Below are positions 47,554-57,000 of a DNA stretch of 57,194 nt, one piece after another; the first letter of the stretch is position 1; every line of letters begins with the position of its first letter. The translations under genes were made by a program, and so were the position numbers. The notes beneath the pieces were generated by a model. That model saw only the letters and a program-made list of their open reading frames with translations. It was not told where the DNA came from and did not search any database. The stretch covers positions 1 to 57,194 of the IMG/VR virus record IMGVR_UViG_3300011116_000623; one strand, 5' to 3'. The DNA is from a virus.

Positions 47554-48606
47554 ATGAGTAATGAAACATTAGAAAAGTCAGTAGCCGCTAATACTCACGT
47601 AACCGCTAATATGACTGGGTCTGCAGTAGCAAACACAGGCGTACACATCGGTTCCGAGGGTGAGGGTGGATTACTTAACCCAGAACAATCAGCTCGTTTT
47701 CTAGACTACATGTTCGATGCAACCGTAATTGGTAAAGTCGCACGTACAGTTAGAATGAAGTCTGATACAACTGAAATTGATCGTATGTCCGTAGGCGAGA
47801 AGCTTATGAAACTTGCGACAGAAGCAGATGACACTTCAGCAAACGCTGCAGTATCATTCTCAAAGATTTCTTTGACAACAAAGAAATTACGCCTAGATTG
47901 GGAACTATCAACAGAGTCTCTAGAAGACAACATTGAGGGTCCAGATCTAGAAGACCATATTGCACGTATGATGGCAACACAAGCAGGAAATGATATTGAA
48001 GATGTAGTTCTTAACGGAAATACAGCTCTAACATCAGATGCTTTGTATAAGTCATTTGACGGTGTAGTAAAGAAAGCAAAGGCAAACGGACGTGTTGTAG
48101 ATGCTGGTGGAGCTGGAGTAAGCCGTGCTGTATTTAACAGCGCCCTTAAAGCACTTCCACGTAAGTACAAGCAACGTCGTTCAGACCTTCGCTTCTTGGC
48201 AGGTTCAAACCTAATCCAAGACTTCCTATATGCTAATAGCATCGGAACAAACCAAACAATTCCACAAGATATTGCTTCAAGCATTATCCGTGGACAAGAG
48301 GTACAACCTCTAGGTGGTCCAGCAGGATATGTTGCACCATTTGCATTTGGTATTCCAATCGTTGAAGTTCCACTTCTTCCAGAAGCACAGAATGGCGATT
48401 ACTCAGGACAGACAGGAAACCACGGAGACATCCACTTGACATTCCCAAATAACGTAGTTATTGGAATCAAGCGTGATGTAACTGTTTACCGTTTCTTCTG
48501 GCCACGTAAGGACTCTATTGAGTACACAATGTATACTCGTGTTGGTGTTCAAATCGAGCAGGCAGATGCCTGGGTCGTAGTCAAGAATGTAAAAGTGGCC
48601 AGCTAA
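47554..48606 (+). CDS. Major capsid protein (350 aa)
   Basis: HK97-fold capsid protein. N-terminal region with LLNPEQSARFLDYMFDATVIGKVARTVRM (about 40-70), a central DNVVLNG-like segment (DIEDVVLNGNTAL), and C-terminal HLTFPNNVVIGIKRDVTVYRFFWPRKDSIEYTMYTRVGVQIEQ. The SD is AAGGTAGG. High use of GC-rich synonymous codons (CGT, ACC, GGT) relative to neighbours, as usual for a strongly expressed gene. Confidence 0.9.
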   Translation: MSNETLEKSVAANTHVTANMTGSAVANTGVHIGSEGEGGLLNPEQSARFLDYMFDATVIGKVARTVRMKSDTTEIDRMSVGEKLMKLATEADDTSANAAVSFSKISLTTKKLRLDWELSTESLEDNIEGPDLEDHIARMMATQAGNDIEDVVLNGNTALTSDALYKSFDGVVKKAKANGRVVDAGGAGVSRAVFNSALKALPRKYKQRRSDLRFLAGSNLIQDFLYANSIGTNQTIPQDIASSIIRGQEVQPLGGPAGYVAPFAFGIPIVEVPLLPEAQNGDYSGQTGNHGDIHLTFPNNVVIGIKRDVTVYRFFWPRKDSIEYTMYTRVGVQIEQADAWVVVKNVKVAS

Positions 48607-48623
48607 TACATAGCAATCCGCTT

Positions 48624-48658
48624 TATGATATAATGGGTCTAGGAAACTAGGCCCATTA
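48624..48658 (+). terminator. Capsid gene terminator with overlapping -10
   Basis: TAATGGGTCTAG-GAAA-CTAGGCCCATTA, a 12-bp stem (48631-48658) with a GNRA loop, ends capsid transcription. TATAAT (48629-48634, with TGA before it) overlaps its left arm and could start transcription of the endonuclease gene. Confidence 0.7.
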
Positions 48659-48675
48659 ATCATTTAGGAGTAAAC

Positions 48676-49275
48676 TTGGAAAAGTATAAATTAAGATCAC
48701 GTTGGGTAAAAATGTTGTCACGTTGTGAAGATCCAGATTATCCACAATATAAAGATTATGGCGGTAGAGGAATTAAAGTATGTAAAGATTGGCATGACTT
48801 TAATAAATTTTATATGTGGTGTATAAAAAATGGAGTTAAACCAGATTTATTTATTGACAGAATAAATAACGATGGAGACTATAGTCCATCTAATTGTAGA
48901 TTTGTTACTAGAAAAGAAAATAATAATAATAAATCAAATAATACATGGGTATTTGCATTTAATGAAAATAAAACTTTAAGTCAATGGATAGATGATAAAA
49001 GATGTTATGTTAAAAAAGGAACCCTTCAAAGAAGGCTCCGTCTTGGCTGGGACCCAGAAGAAGCAATATCAGCCAAGCCTCTTTCTAAACGCCATTATAA
49101 GCCTAAAAAAGGAATAAAAAAATACAAGGCATTTGGTGAAAGCAAAACCTTATTTCAATGGGCTCAGGATGAAAGATGTAAGCCTTCATATAAGATGTTA
49201 TGGCAAAGAGTAGAGATCCATGGGTGGGATATAAAAAAAGCTATTATTAAGGCCCCGAAAGAGCTTTCCAAATAA
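48676..49275 (+). CDS. HNH-type homing endonuclease-like protein (199 aa)
   Basis: Starts at TTG (SD AGGAG, five bases upstream). N-terminal CEDPDYPQYKDYGGRGIKVCKDWHDFNKFYMWC and LFIDRINNDGDYSPSNCRFVT are the signature of GIY/HNH-like mobile phage endonucleases with a YGGRGI motif. Two DNA-binding repeats of about 40 aa follow: KTLSQWIDDKRC...GWDPEEAI and KTLFQWAQDERC...GWDIKKAI. It sits between the capsid and connector genes with its own terminator and promoter, as an inserted cassette. Confidence 0.85.
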   Translation: MEKYKLRSRWVKMLSRCEDPDYPQYKDYGGRGIKVCKDWHDFNKFYMWCIKNGVKPDLFIDRINNDGDYSPSNCRFVTRKENNNNKSNNTWVFAFNENKTLSQWIDDKRCYVKKGTLQRRLRLGWDPEEAISAKPLSKRHYKPKKGIKKYKAFGESKTLFQWAQDERCKPSYKMLWQRVEIHGWDIKKAIIKAPKELSK

Positions 49276-49319
49276 TAGTCTTAATGCTATAATTAAATAA
49301 CTTAGACTAAGGAGAATGT

Positions 49320-49718
49320 ATGTCATTTGACACATTAAAGATATCAGAGTTAAAGAAGATCGCTGAAGATTTCGGCGTAAGCACAGATCAATTAAAAAAT
49401 AAGAATGATGTAATTGCCGCTCTAACAGAAGAAGGCGTGACATGGGCAGTATATCAAAAGACAGTTAAAGATATTGAAGATAATTTAGAAGAGGCCCCAG
49501 AGCCACAAGCTAAGTTTGATCCAAAGAAAGAAATTTCAGAGGATAGTGTTTTGGTAAGAATGACCAGAGCAAATTTCAGATACGATATTTTAGGTTTTAC
49601 TTTTACAAAAGAGCACCCATTTGTCGCAATGAAAAAAGATCAAGCGCAAGCAATTTTTGACAAGGAGGAAGGTTTTAGATTAGCTAACCCAAAGGAAGTA
49701 CAAGAGTTTTATAGCTAA
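49320..49718 (+). CDS. Head protein with SAP/HeH-like motif (132 aa)
   Basis: Residues 4-36 (LKISELKKIAEDFGVSTDQLKNKNDVIAALTEEG) resemble an SAP/HeH helix-extension-helix motif. The C-terminal half (SVLVRMTRANFRYDILGFTFTKEHPFVAM) is a small beta domain. Proteins like this often follow the capsid gene in actinophages. Strong SD (AAGGAG). Perhaps head decoration or stabilisation. Confidence 0.65.
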   Translation: MSFDTLKISELKKIAEDFGVSTDQLKNKNDVIAALTEEGVTWAVYQKTVKDIEDNLEEAPEPQAKFDPKKEISEDSVLVRMTRANFRYDILGFTFTKEHPFVAMKKDQAQAIFDKEEGFRLANPKEVQEFYS

Positions 49719-49731
49719 TTAAAATCTCATA

Positions 49732-50718
49732 ATGGCAGAGATTTATGTAAATAGTAATTCCCCAATTAAAACAAAGATTTATTGGGCTGGAGAGTTAACA
49801 GTACCAGACGGCAATGTAACAGCAACACTATATGATGTTACAGAAGACCCAGCTATTGATCCAGCCATAAATCCAGCAACACCTATAACAACACTTACAG
49901 CAAGTGCAGTTGAAACAGATATAGGAACTTATCAAATAGTCCTTCCATTTTCTTATTCAGTAAGAAATAGAAAATTTAAAATAGTTTGGTCTTATGTTGT
50001 TAGTGGATCTAATGGTACACACACCACTTATACAGAAGTAGTAACTCCTTATGCCAATATAATTGAGGCTATAGAAGATTTACAACTAGGCTCAGATCCA
50101 AGTGATCCTAATTATAAAACATATCATGAGTTACAAATGGCAGAAAAATATGCCAGAAAGATAATTGAAAATTATTGTAATCAATCATTTTATTTATATA
50201 ATGATGTACAAATAGCCTACGGCTCTGGATCAGATATACTTCCATTACCATTTAAGCTAAATACATTACATGAGTTATATGGAAATGATATATTATTAGT
50301 AGATAATATTAATGAAGTAAATAACTGGATGTTTGAGCCATTGATTTCAGAAACTGGATTCGGTTTAAGAGTAGACAGAACATCTTCAATAGATAATACA
50401 GTTTATGTGGCTAACGGAATAATTCCTCCAACTATTAATGATACAGGTGGATTCGGAGCTTTTGGAAAAGATGTTAGATATAGAGTACAAGGCGTATTTG
50501 GCTGGGACACAGTGCCAGATAATGTTGAGCAAGCATGTATTCAGCTAATGGGAGACTACTTTGCTAAAGATAAGGTTTGGTCAAATAAGTATGTAAAGAA
50601 TATTCAAACATTTGACTGGCAATTTGAGTATAGCTCAGACGCTTATCGTGGTACTGGTAATGCCTATGCGGATCAATTATTAAATGCATATGTCGTGAAC
50701 GGAATGGTTGTTATTTAA
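49732..50718 (+). CDS. Head-tail connector with N-terminal Ig-like domain (328 aa)
   Basis: Residues 1-110 form a beta domain (IKTKIYWAGELTVPDGNVTATLYDV). From about 120 a helical adaptor begins (YHELQMAEKYARKIIENYCNQSFYL), then VFGWDTVPDNVEQACIQLMGDYFAKDKVW, characteristic of gp6/gp15-like head completion proteins. Its stop overlaps the next ATG. Confidence 0.75.
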   Translation: MAEIYVNSNSPIKTKIYWAGELTVPDGNVTATLYDVTEDPAIDPAINPATPITTLTASAVETDIGTYQIVLPFSYSVRNRKFKIVWSYVVSGSNGTHTTYTEVVTPYANIIEAIEDLQLGSDPSDPNYKTYHELQMAEKYARKIIENYCNQSFYLYNDVQIAYGSGSDILPLPFKLNTLHELYGNDILLVDNINEVNNWMFEPLISETGFGLRVDRTSSIDNTVYVANGIIPPTINDTGGFGAFGKDVRYRVQGVFGWDTVPDNVEQACIQLMGDYFAKDKVWSNKYVKNIQTFDWQFEYSSDAYRGTGNAYADQLLNAYVVNGMVVI

Positions 50719-51146
50719 TGCTAGATCTAGTTCAGTCTGTCTTGTTGATGAAACTAGATGTTTACAAGCAAATAGATACACAGAATCCAGACACAGGGGC
50801 CATAATTAAAGAATGGCAATTCTATAAAACTTTAGATTGCCACGCAAAAGGCGTCATAAGTAATTCTGCCACAACAAGAAGTAGCGATAAACAAATATTT
50901 AATAATAAATATATTAATGATCAAATCATTCAAGTTAGAACTGAAGACAGACTAACAAGCAGAGAAAAAGTAACTAATATTAGAGATATGCAAGGAAACT
51001 ATATTTGGGTTGAATTAGATTTTCCAACCGATACCCCAACCGTATTTGAGGTTATGGGTACTACCCCAATAACAGATCCTTTTGGCAGGGTCATAGGATA
51101 TAACTCTTCAATGAAGAGATCGGAGAATCAACAAATTGGATTCTAG
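50718..51146 (+). CDS. Head closure/stopper-like protein (142 aa)
   Basis: Small beta-barrel-like protein (KEWQFYKTLDCHAKG, INDQIIQVRTEDRLTSREKVTNIRD, TPTVFEVMGTTPITDPFGRVIGYNSSMKRS). Content and place between connector and tail genes match the head-tail stopper (gp16-like) class. Call by context and fold style. Confidence 0.65.
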   Translation: MLDLVQSVLLMKLDVYKQIDTQNPDTGAIIKEWQFYKTLDCHAKGVISNSATTRSSDKQIFNNKYINDQIIQVRTEDRLTSREKVTNIRDMQGNYIWVELDFPTDTPTVFEVMGTTPITDPFGRVIGYNSSMKRSENQQIGF

Positions 51147-51924
51147 CGCTATGTTAATTACCACAGCCTCTGGCCTAGAAAGATTAATGGTCGGTGGACC
51201 TAAAGATGCTATTTTAAGAGATAGCAATGTAGCACAAATATCTGCTGCCTTATACTACCAATCTAATGTTGTAGCTAAATTAACTACAAGTACAGCATTT
51301 AAAAATAAATTTAAGAAGACACTGTATACTCAGATAAATAAAGACTTTGGAGAGTATATGGATGCTCAAGCTAGAATAAAACCAAGATCCTTGCACCATG
51401 TGTATGAGTGGAAAAAGGCTGGTAACGCCCAGTCTAGATTATTTAAATTAAATATGATTGATACTCCTGGAATTTCATTTAAGGTAGATTTTGAATTTAA
51501 GCCTTCTAAAAGTCCCGTTCCAGCTAAAAAAAGTAGACGTAGACATGTATTTATAAATAAAGCGTCTGTGATGGAGGCTGGAATGCCTCTAATAATTGCT
51601 CCAAGGGCCGCAGAGCGTCTAGTATTCGAAACTGATACTGGAACAGTCTTTATGCCAAAAGGGGCCTCAGTGACCGTTAAAAGGCCTGGAGGAAGCGGAG
51701 TTAAAAATCAATTTACATTATATTATAGTCGATGGTTTAGCGGAGACCTAGTAAATCAATCAATTAAGAGATCTGGATTTCAACAGATATTTAATCTAGC
51801 AATGTCTAAGTCCCTTAAATTGCCTTCAGTTATTAAAAGGGTACAATATTCTTTCTCGCCAAATTCAATTAAACAGATGGCTGATTCTTCCGTAGAAGCA
51901 GCATTTGGAGGGTCAATGATATGA
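51136..51924 (+). CDS. Tail completion/neck-like protein (262 aa)
   Basis: TTG start at 51136 with GGAG about ten bases before; ATG at 51151 is possible. Contains basic HVYEWKKAGNAQSRLFKLNM and KSRRRHVFINKASVMEAGMPLIIAPRAAERLVF. Resembles minor tail proteins with a 'VYEW' and 'PF-HVFI' pattern of the HK97 gp10-like family found before the tail terminator. Moderately sure of the role. Confidence 0.6.
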   Translation: MDSSAMLITTASGLERLMVGGPKDAILRDSNVAQISAALYYQSNVVAKLTTSTAFKNKFKKTLYTQINKDFGEYMDAQARIKPRSLHHVYEWKKAGNAQSRLFKLNMIDTPGISFKVDFEFKPSKSPVPAKKSRRRHVFINKASVMEAGMPLIIAPRAAERLVFETDTGTVFMPKGASVTVKRPGGSGVKNQFTLYYSRWFSGDLVNQSIKRSGFQQIFNLAMSKSLKLPSVIKRVQYSFSPNSIKQMADSSVEAAFGGSMI

Positions 51925-52433
51925 CAGCTAATTATAAATTAGACGCAATGCTAGAACTAAGAAAATTCCTATGGAATAAATTAGTAGCAGCAAGCATATT
52001 TGATGATACTGAATACTATAGTGATAATCTAGGAGAGTCTTTAGTTCCTATTATTCCAGTCCAGCAATCAGCAGAGATGAATCAATTTTTGAGCGGGAAG
52101 AAACATATAGTCTACGATAAGATAGGTTTATCCTATGAAGACAATTGGCTTATATGCTGTGAGCAAATCCTATTTACCATATATTCAACAGACGTCTCTG
52201 AGATTAATGAGATCAGAAACTTTATGACAGATGAGTTTAGACGCATGGACGACTCTGCCAAGGATGTAAATAAATTCCCTACCTTATCAAACAAATTTAA
52301 ATTTCATAGCATATTTGTAGCGGATATATCCCCAACAGCTCCATCAGAGGAATTACAGGGTTTTCTATCGGCAGACGTAATACTTGAGATCAAATATTCT
52401 AGAATAACAGACCTAGTAGGCCGCTTCTCATAA
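51921..52433 (+). CDS. Tail terminator-like protein (170 aa)
   Basis: ATGA overlap with the previous gene. Starts MTANYKLDAMLELRKFLWNKLVA, then IPVQQSAEMNQFLSGKKHIVYDKIGLSYEDNWLICCEQILFTIYSTD and SADVILEIKYSR. Size, fold pattern and place just before the tube protein suggest the tail terminator. No diagnostic catalytic motif. Confidence 0.6.
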   Translation: MTANYKLDAMLELRKFLWNKLVAASIFDDTEYYSDNLGESLVPIIPVQQSAEMNQFLSGKKHIVYDKIGLSYEDNWLICCEQILFTIYSTDVSEINEIRNFMTDEFRRMDDSAKDVNKFPTLSNKFKFHSIFVADISPTAPSEELQGFLSADVILEIKYSRITDLVGRFS

Positions 52434-52434
52434 T

Positions 52435-52463
52435 TTGCCTTATGGCTTAAAATGGCCTAAAAT
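52435..52463 (+). promoter_or_regulatory. Promoter of the tail tube gene
   Basis: TTGCCT, 17 nt, TAAAAT in the 110-bp gap before the tail tube gene. The same TTGCC(T/C) -35 is used at 34800 and 41936. An AT palindrome (TTAAATATATATATATATTTAA) sits further downstream, before the SD AGGAGG. Confidence 0.6.
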
Positions 52464-52543
52464 TGGTCTTGAGGAAAGAAAAGCCTAGCCAGCTTAGATT
52501 TTTTAAATATATATATATATTTAACACAGGAGGAAAATAAACT

Positions 52544-53251
52544 ATGGCACAATCCGTAGGTAATGCTAAAAACATTCTCGTTGGTGCATCTCCATTGTTT
52601 TTGTCAACTATTGACGTAAACGATGCAGATTACATCGCTAACGCAGAACCAGGTGTAGCAATTGCTGCAGGTTCAGGTACAGTTGGAGTTCCAGCTTTCG
52701 TATCACAAGAATCATACACAACTACACTTAATGGTGTAAACCAAACATCAGGATTATTTGGATATCGTAACGTTGGTTTTACTAACAATTGTCTTCAAAT
52801 TACATACAAACCAACATATGATTCAGTAACAGTCGATCAGTTGCTTGATACAGCTAAGCTGTTTAAGTCTGCGATGGAGGTTATGATTGCAACAGAAATG
52901 TCAGAAGGTACTCTCGAGAATAGCGTAGCAGTATTCGGACAAAATGCATCATCTCTATCAACCACAGGAACTGGACTAACTAAGAAAGACACTCTAGGTC
53001 TTGAGGCAGGTTCCCTAGGAGCCGCTCCAACAGAGCGTCAATTGATTGCAGTTGGACACGCTCCAACATCAGCAAACACAGCAACTGAGCGTGTATACTA
53101 TGCACGTCGAGTATTGTCTGTACAACAGTCACAATTCTCACTTGCTCGTACTACTCCAACCACATTCCCAGTAACCTTCCGTCTTCTACCAGATGCTAAC
53201 TATTCTGGCTCAGAATACGGCAAGATTATTGACCGTGTACTAGTAGCATAA
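52544..53251 (+). CDS. Major tail (tube) protein (235 aa)
   Basis: Starts MAQSVGNAKNILVGASPLFLS, with GFTNNCLQITYKPTYDSVTVDQLLDTAKLF and C-terminal VTFRLLPDANYSGSEYGKIIDRVLV, the beta-barrel-plus-helix pattern of tail tube proteins. Strong SD, own promoter and following terminator fit high expression. Gene order (tube, frameshifted chaperone, tape measure) supports the call. Confidence 0.85.
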   Translation: MAQSVGNAKNILVGASPLFLSTIDVNDADYIANAEPGVAIAAGSGTVGVPAFVSQESYTTTLNGVNQTSGLFGYRNVGFTNNCLQITYKPTYDSVTVDQLLDTAKLFKSAMEVMIATEMSEGTLENSVAVFGQNASSLSTTGTGLTKKDTLGLEAGSLGAAPTERQLIAVGHAPTSANTATERVYYARRVLSVQQSQFSLARTTPTTFPVTFRLLPDANYSGSEYGKIIDRVLVA

Positions 53252-53274
53252 TAAATTTAATTTATTAATAGATA

Positions 53275-53296
53275 CCCCCAAGAAATTGGGGGTTTT
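53275..53296 (+). terminator. Rho-independent terminator after the tail tube gene
   Basis: CCCCCAA-GAAA-TTGGGGG followed by TTTT. Confidence 0.85.
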
Positions 53297-53300
53297 CTAT

Positions 53301-53329
53301 TTGTGTTAGTAATATCAATTTGTTATAAT
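53301..53329 (+). promoter_or_regulatory. Promoter of the tail chaperone/tape measure operon
   Basis: TTGTGT, 17 nt, TATAAT, directly after the tube terminator. Confidence 0.6.
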
Positions 53330-53357
53330 AATTAAGACTATCCAAGGAGGATATAAA

Positions 53358-53690
53358 TTGGCTACAACCATATACAATGTAGAAGAGATCGAGCTCCAAA
53401 ATGGGGCTAAGGTTAAACTAAAACCATTAACAATCAAAGAGCTAAGAAAGTTTATGGAGGCTATCCAAAAAACTTCTGAGTCTAAAACAGAGAATGAAAC
53501 ATTAACTATATTAATTGATGCCTGTGCAGTGGCATTAGAAAAACAATTACCAGATTTGGTAAAAGATCGAGATGCATTAGAAGATGCGTTGGACGTTCCC
53601 ACAATCAATCGTATACTTGAAGTATGCGGTGGGATTAAGATGGACGACCCAAACCTTCTAGCGGCAGCGGTTCTGGCTGGTCAGAACTAG
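53358..53690 (+). CDS. Tail assembly chaperone, short form (110 aa)
   Basis: Starts at TTG with SD AAGGAGG seven bases upstream. ELQNGAKVKLKPLTIKELRKFMEAI is the typical start of the G-type chaperone of siphovirus tails. It binds the tape measure protein during assembly. The message carries a -1 slippery site CCCAAAC at 53648-53654 in the correct phase (C CCA AAC), so part of the ribosomes make a longer form. Confidence 0.85.
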   Translation: MATTIYNVEEIELQNGAKVKLKPLTIKELRKFMEAIQKTSESKTENETLTILIDACAVALEKQLPDLVKDRDALEDALDVPTINRILEVCGGIKMDDPNLLAAAVLAGQN

Positions 53691-53701
53691 ATTTAGCCGC
53701 T
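53648..53701 (+). promoter_or_regulatory. -1 ribosomal frameshift signal (CCCAAAC plus hairpin)
   Basis: Heptamer CCCAAAC at 53648-53654. Five bases later an AGCGGC/GCCGCT pair (53660-53665 with 53696-53701) encloses a GTTCTG-GCTGGT-CAGAAC hairpin (53670-53687). This is the canonical slippery site, spacer and stimulatory stem-loop design. Confidence 0.85.
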
Positions 53702-54013
53702 TTGCTAGGAGAGGTTTTTCTTTTAGGTAATTGGAAAAATTACGAAGAACTAGAAGATAGCCTTTCAATGCCAGAGTTAATACAAACTTTTAAGTCGATG
53801 CAGAAAACTGAAGAAGAGAAAAGAAAATTCTTAGCTATGCTTCAGGGCGTTAACTTAGATGAAGAAAAAACAGAAGGTCCAACCTTCGAAGATATCAGAA
53901 GAAAGGCTTTAGGTATAAATGCTAGTGGAGACGACGTACTTTCCCTACAAGGACCATTTGCCGCAGAGTCTGGATTTGGAATCAACGCAGGTTTAGGATA
54001 CTCTAAGGAGTAA
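53654..54013 (+). CDS. Tail assembly chaperone, -1 frame extension
   Basis: After a -1 slip on CCCAAAC the reading continues as PSSGSGSGWSELDLAALLGEVF to the stop at 54013, giving a fusion of about 218 aa. The added part contains FEDIRRKALGINASGDDVLS and matches the T-type half of GT chaperones. It has no start codon or SD of its own near the frame entry, which supports frameshift expression. The tape measure gene follows directly. Confidence 0.8.
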   Translation, partial: PSSGSGSGWSELDLAALLGEVFLLGNWKNYEELEDSLSMPELIQTFKSMQKTEEEKRKFLAMLQGVNLDEEKTEGPTFEDIRRKALGINASGDDVLSLQGPFAAESGFGINAGLGYSKE

Positions 54014-54024
54014 TATAAATATAA

Positions 54025-57000
54025 ATGGCTGATGAAAATATAGTCACCAATATAGTCGCTAAATCCGACTTTTCAAATCTTATTTCTGATTTAAATAAGG
54101 TCTCTTTTTCATTAACCAAATTACAAGATCAATTAGTAGCAACCAACAAAACATTAGCTGCCCAGGTTTCAGTAATGAACCGTTCATTTGCGGATACATT
54201 AAGAAGCACTGGGCAGTATTCAACACACTTTGTTAGCCTTACGTCAGACGTAGATAAATTTGGATCTCAACTAGATAAAGGCCAGTTAAAATTAAGTAAA
54301 TTTTTTCAGGTCTATTCACAACATGCTAAAACAAGTGGCGGAATAATAAGAGATTTAGCAAGACAACAAGTACAGCTTCAACAAGCAATCCTTCAACCAC
54401 TAGGCAAAAATGCTGAAGGATTAATGCAATATAATGTTCATATTCCAAGAGGTTTAGATTTAGTTAAACATAAAACAGCTATAGCAAAACAAGAATTAAT
54501 GATTATGAACAAAGTTGTTCAAGAAGGCGCTAATCAATTAATTAACTGGGGTAAAAATACTCAATGGGCAGGACGTCAATTAACAGTAGGATTAACTGTA
54601 CCCCTTGCAGCATTTGGAAAAGCATCGGCAGATGCATTTAGACAAGCTGATGAACAACTTGTTCGTTTAACCAAAGTTTATGGTGGAGTAGCACAAACAA
54701 GTGCTAAAGAATTAGGAAAAGTTAGAGAAGATGTTTCTAAAACTGCAGCAGATCTAGCTAAGTCATATGGATCTGCATTTAAAGATACTTTAGCGCTAGC
54801 CGCCGATATTGCCGCAACTGGAAAACAAGGAAACGATTTACTAGGAGCAATTAAAGAAACTACAAGATTATCAGTGCTTGGTGAAGTAGACAGACAAGAT
54901 GCTATGAAAGCCACCCTGGCAATTCAAACTGCATTTAAACAAAATACAGAAGAACTATCAGATTCTATTAACTTTTTAAACGCAGTTGAAAACCAAACAT
55001 CAACAACTCTTAATGATTTAGTAGAAGCAATTCCAAAAGCAGGACCTATTATTAAAGGTCTTGGCGGAAGCGTACAAGATTTAGCATTATATTTAACTGC
55101 AATGAGAGAAGGTGGAATTAATGCTACAGAGGGAGCAAACGCTTTAAAGTCAGCCCTTGCTTCTTTAATTAATCCAACAAATGTTGCAGTAGCTAAATTT
55201 CAAACATTTGGAATAGACCTTCTTGGAATAGTTAATAGTAATGCAGGAAATGTAACTGGAACATTATTAGAATTACAGTCAGCTTTAGACAAGCTAGATC
55301 CACTTCAAAAACAACAGGCTATTGAACAATTATTTGGTAAATTTCAATTTTCTAGATTAAATGCTTTATTTGAGAATTTAGGTAGACAAGGCAGCCAAAC
55401 ATTACAAGTTTTAGATTTAATGAAAACAAGCTCAAAAGATTTAGGGGCATTGGCAGATCGAGAATTAGCACAAGTAACAGAGTCAGCTTCTGGTAAATAT
55501 CGTAGAGCCGTAGAAGGATTAAAAGCAGATTTGGCTGGCATAGGAGATCAATTCTTAAGAATTAATACTAGTTTAATTAACTTTGTTGACGGAATAATTA
55601 AGTTTGTTCAAAAGCTTCCTGATCCTATTAAACAGGCATTAGGCTTTATGGGAATGTTAACAGCAGCAGCTGGTCCATTGATTATGTTAACTGGTGTACT
55701 TGGTAACTTCTTTGGATATATTATTAAAGGCGCATATCATTTTAAATCATTATTTAAAGGTGGAGAAGGCTGGAAGTTATTAACACCAGAAATTCTTGCA
55801 GCACAAAAAGCTGGTAATTTAGTAGAACAAACATTTTATAGTGATGCTAAAGCTGCAGCAGTACTAAAACAAGCAATTGCTGGATTAACAGCAGAATTTA
55901 CTTTATTACAACAAAGAGCAGCATCGGCTGCAATGACAGTAAATCCTGGAATATCTACGGTTGCAGGATCAAATATTCTTGCAGGAAGAGTTGTAAATCC
56001 TATGAGTCCATATGTAGGAAAAGAAGGAACAAGAGCAGCTGGACATCATATTCCAAGATCTACAATGACTGAACAACAAAGACTTGCACAAACAATTCAT
56101 TCATTTACACCAGTACCAATTCCATTAAATCAAAAAATAGGAGTTGCTCCACAAATATTTACTGAAGGTGATCTTCCAAGAATTCCTGGGTTAACAACTT
56201 CAGGCGGAGTATCGACTGGTATTGTTGCTGGAGAGGCAGCAAAATGGCATTCTCTCATGGGTACATTATCAATGATGACAAAACGAGAAATTTCAGATTT
56301 AAAGAAAGAAATTGCTAGAACTGGAACATTTAGTACAGAAATAAATAGTACGTTTGGACAACTGCTTCCAGCAATGACAAAGTTAACAAGTAATGCAGCT
56401 GCAGAATCGGCATTAATTGTTCAACAATTGCAAGCAGGAAAAATTACTGTAGAATCTGCTCGTGCAAAAATTATTGCAATAAATGCACAACTAGAAGCTA
56501 TGATGGCTCAAACTACTACACAAGTGGCTACTAGTTTAGGTAGAACTGCAGACTTAACACAGGTACCTCTAATTAGCCAGCCAATTGTTAGCCCAACTGG
56601 TAAAGCAAATATTAAAGAAATTTTTAGGCCTAATAGACCATCTGCAAAAATTATTGATAAGATTGCAAGAGCATTAGGAGTTAGAACTTGGGGTGGAGGA
56701 TATTCTACAGAAACCACTATGCCAAAAAGATTCGCTTCAGGAGGAAGAGTATTTGGTGGTCCTAGATCAGATACAACAGACACACAATTTCAATATTTAC
56801 CAGAAGGCGCATTTGTATTAAATAGAAAAGCTTCAGATGCTTTACTAGGATTTAATCGTGGCGGAATGGTTCCAGCAATGGTAACCCCTGGAGAAATTTT
56901 AATTGAAAATCCTACTCAACAAGAAACTGCAATGCTCGAAGCGTATAATAATCAATTTGCTGTAGGCGGAAAGGTTGTTGGATCAAAGAATAACTATGGA

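Noticed and set aside
47706-48284. Long 192-codon antisense frame in the capsid gene
   Set aside because: It is the shadow of a strongly biased coding sequence and has no start signals. The same holds for antisense frames in the fibre genes, such as 33375-33803 and 37895-38287.
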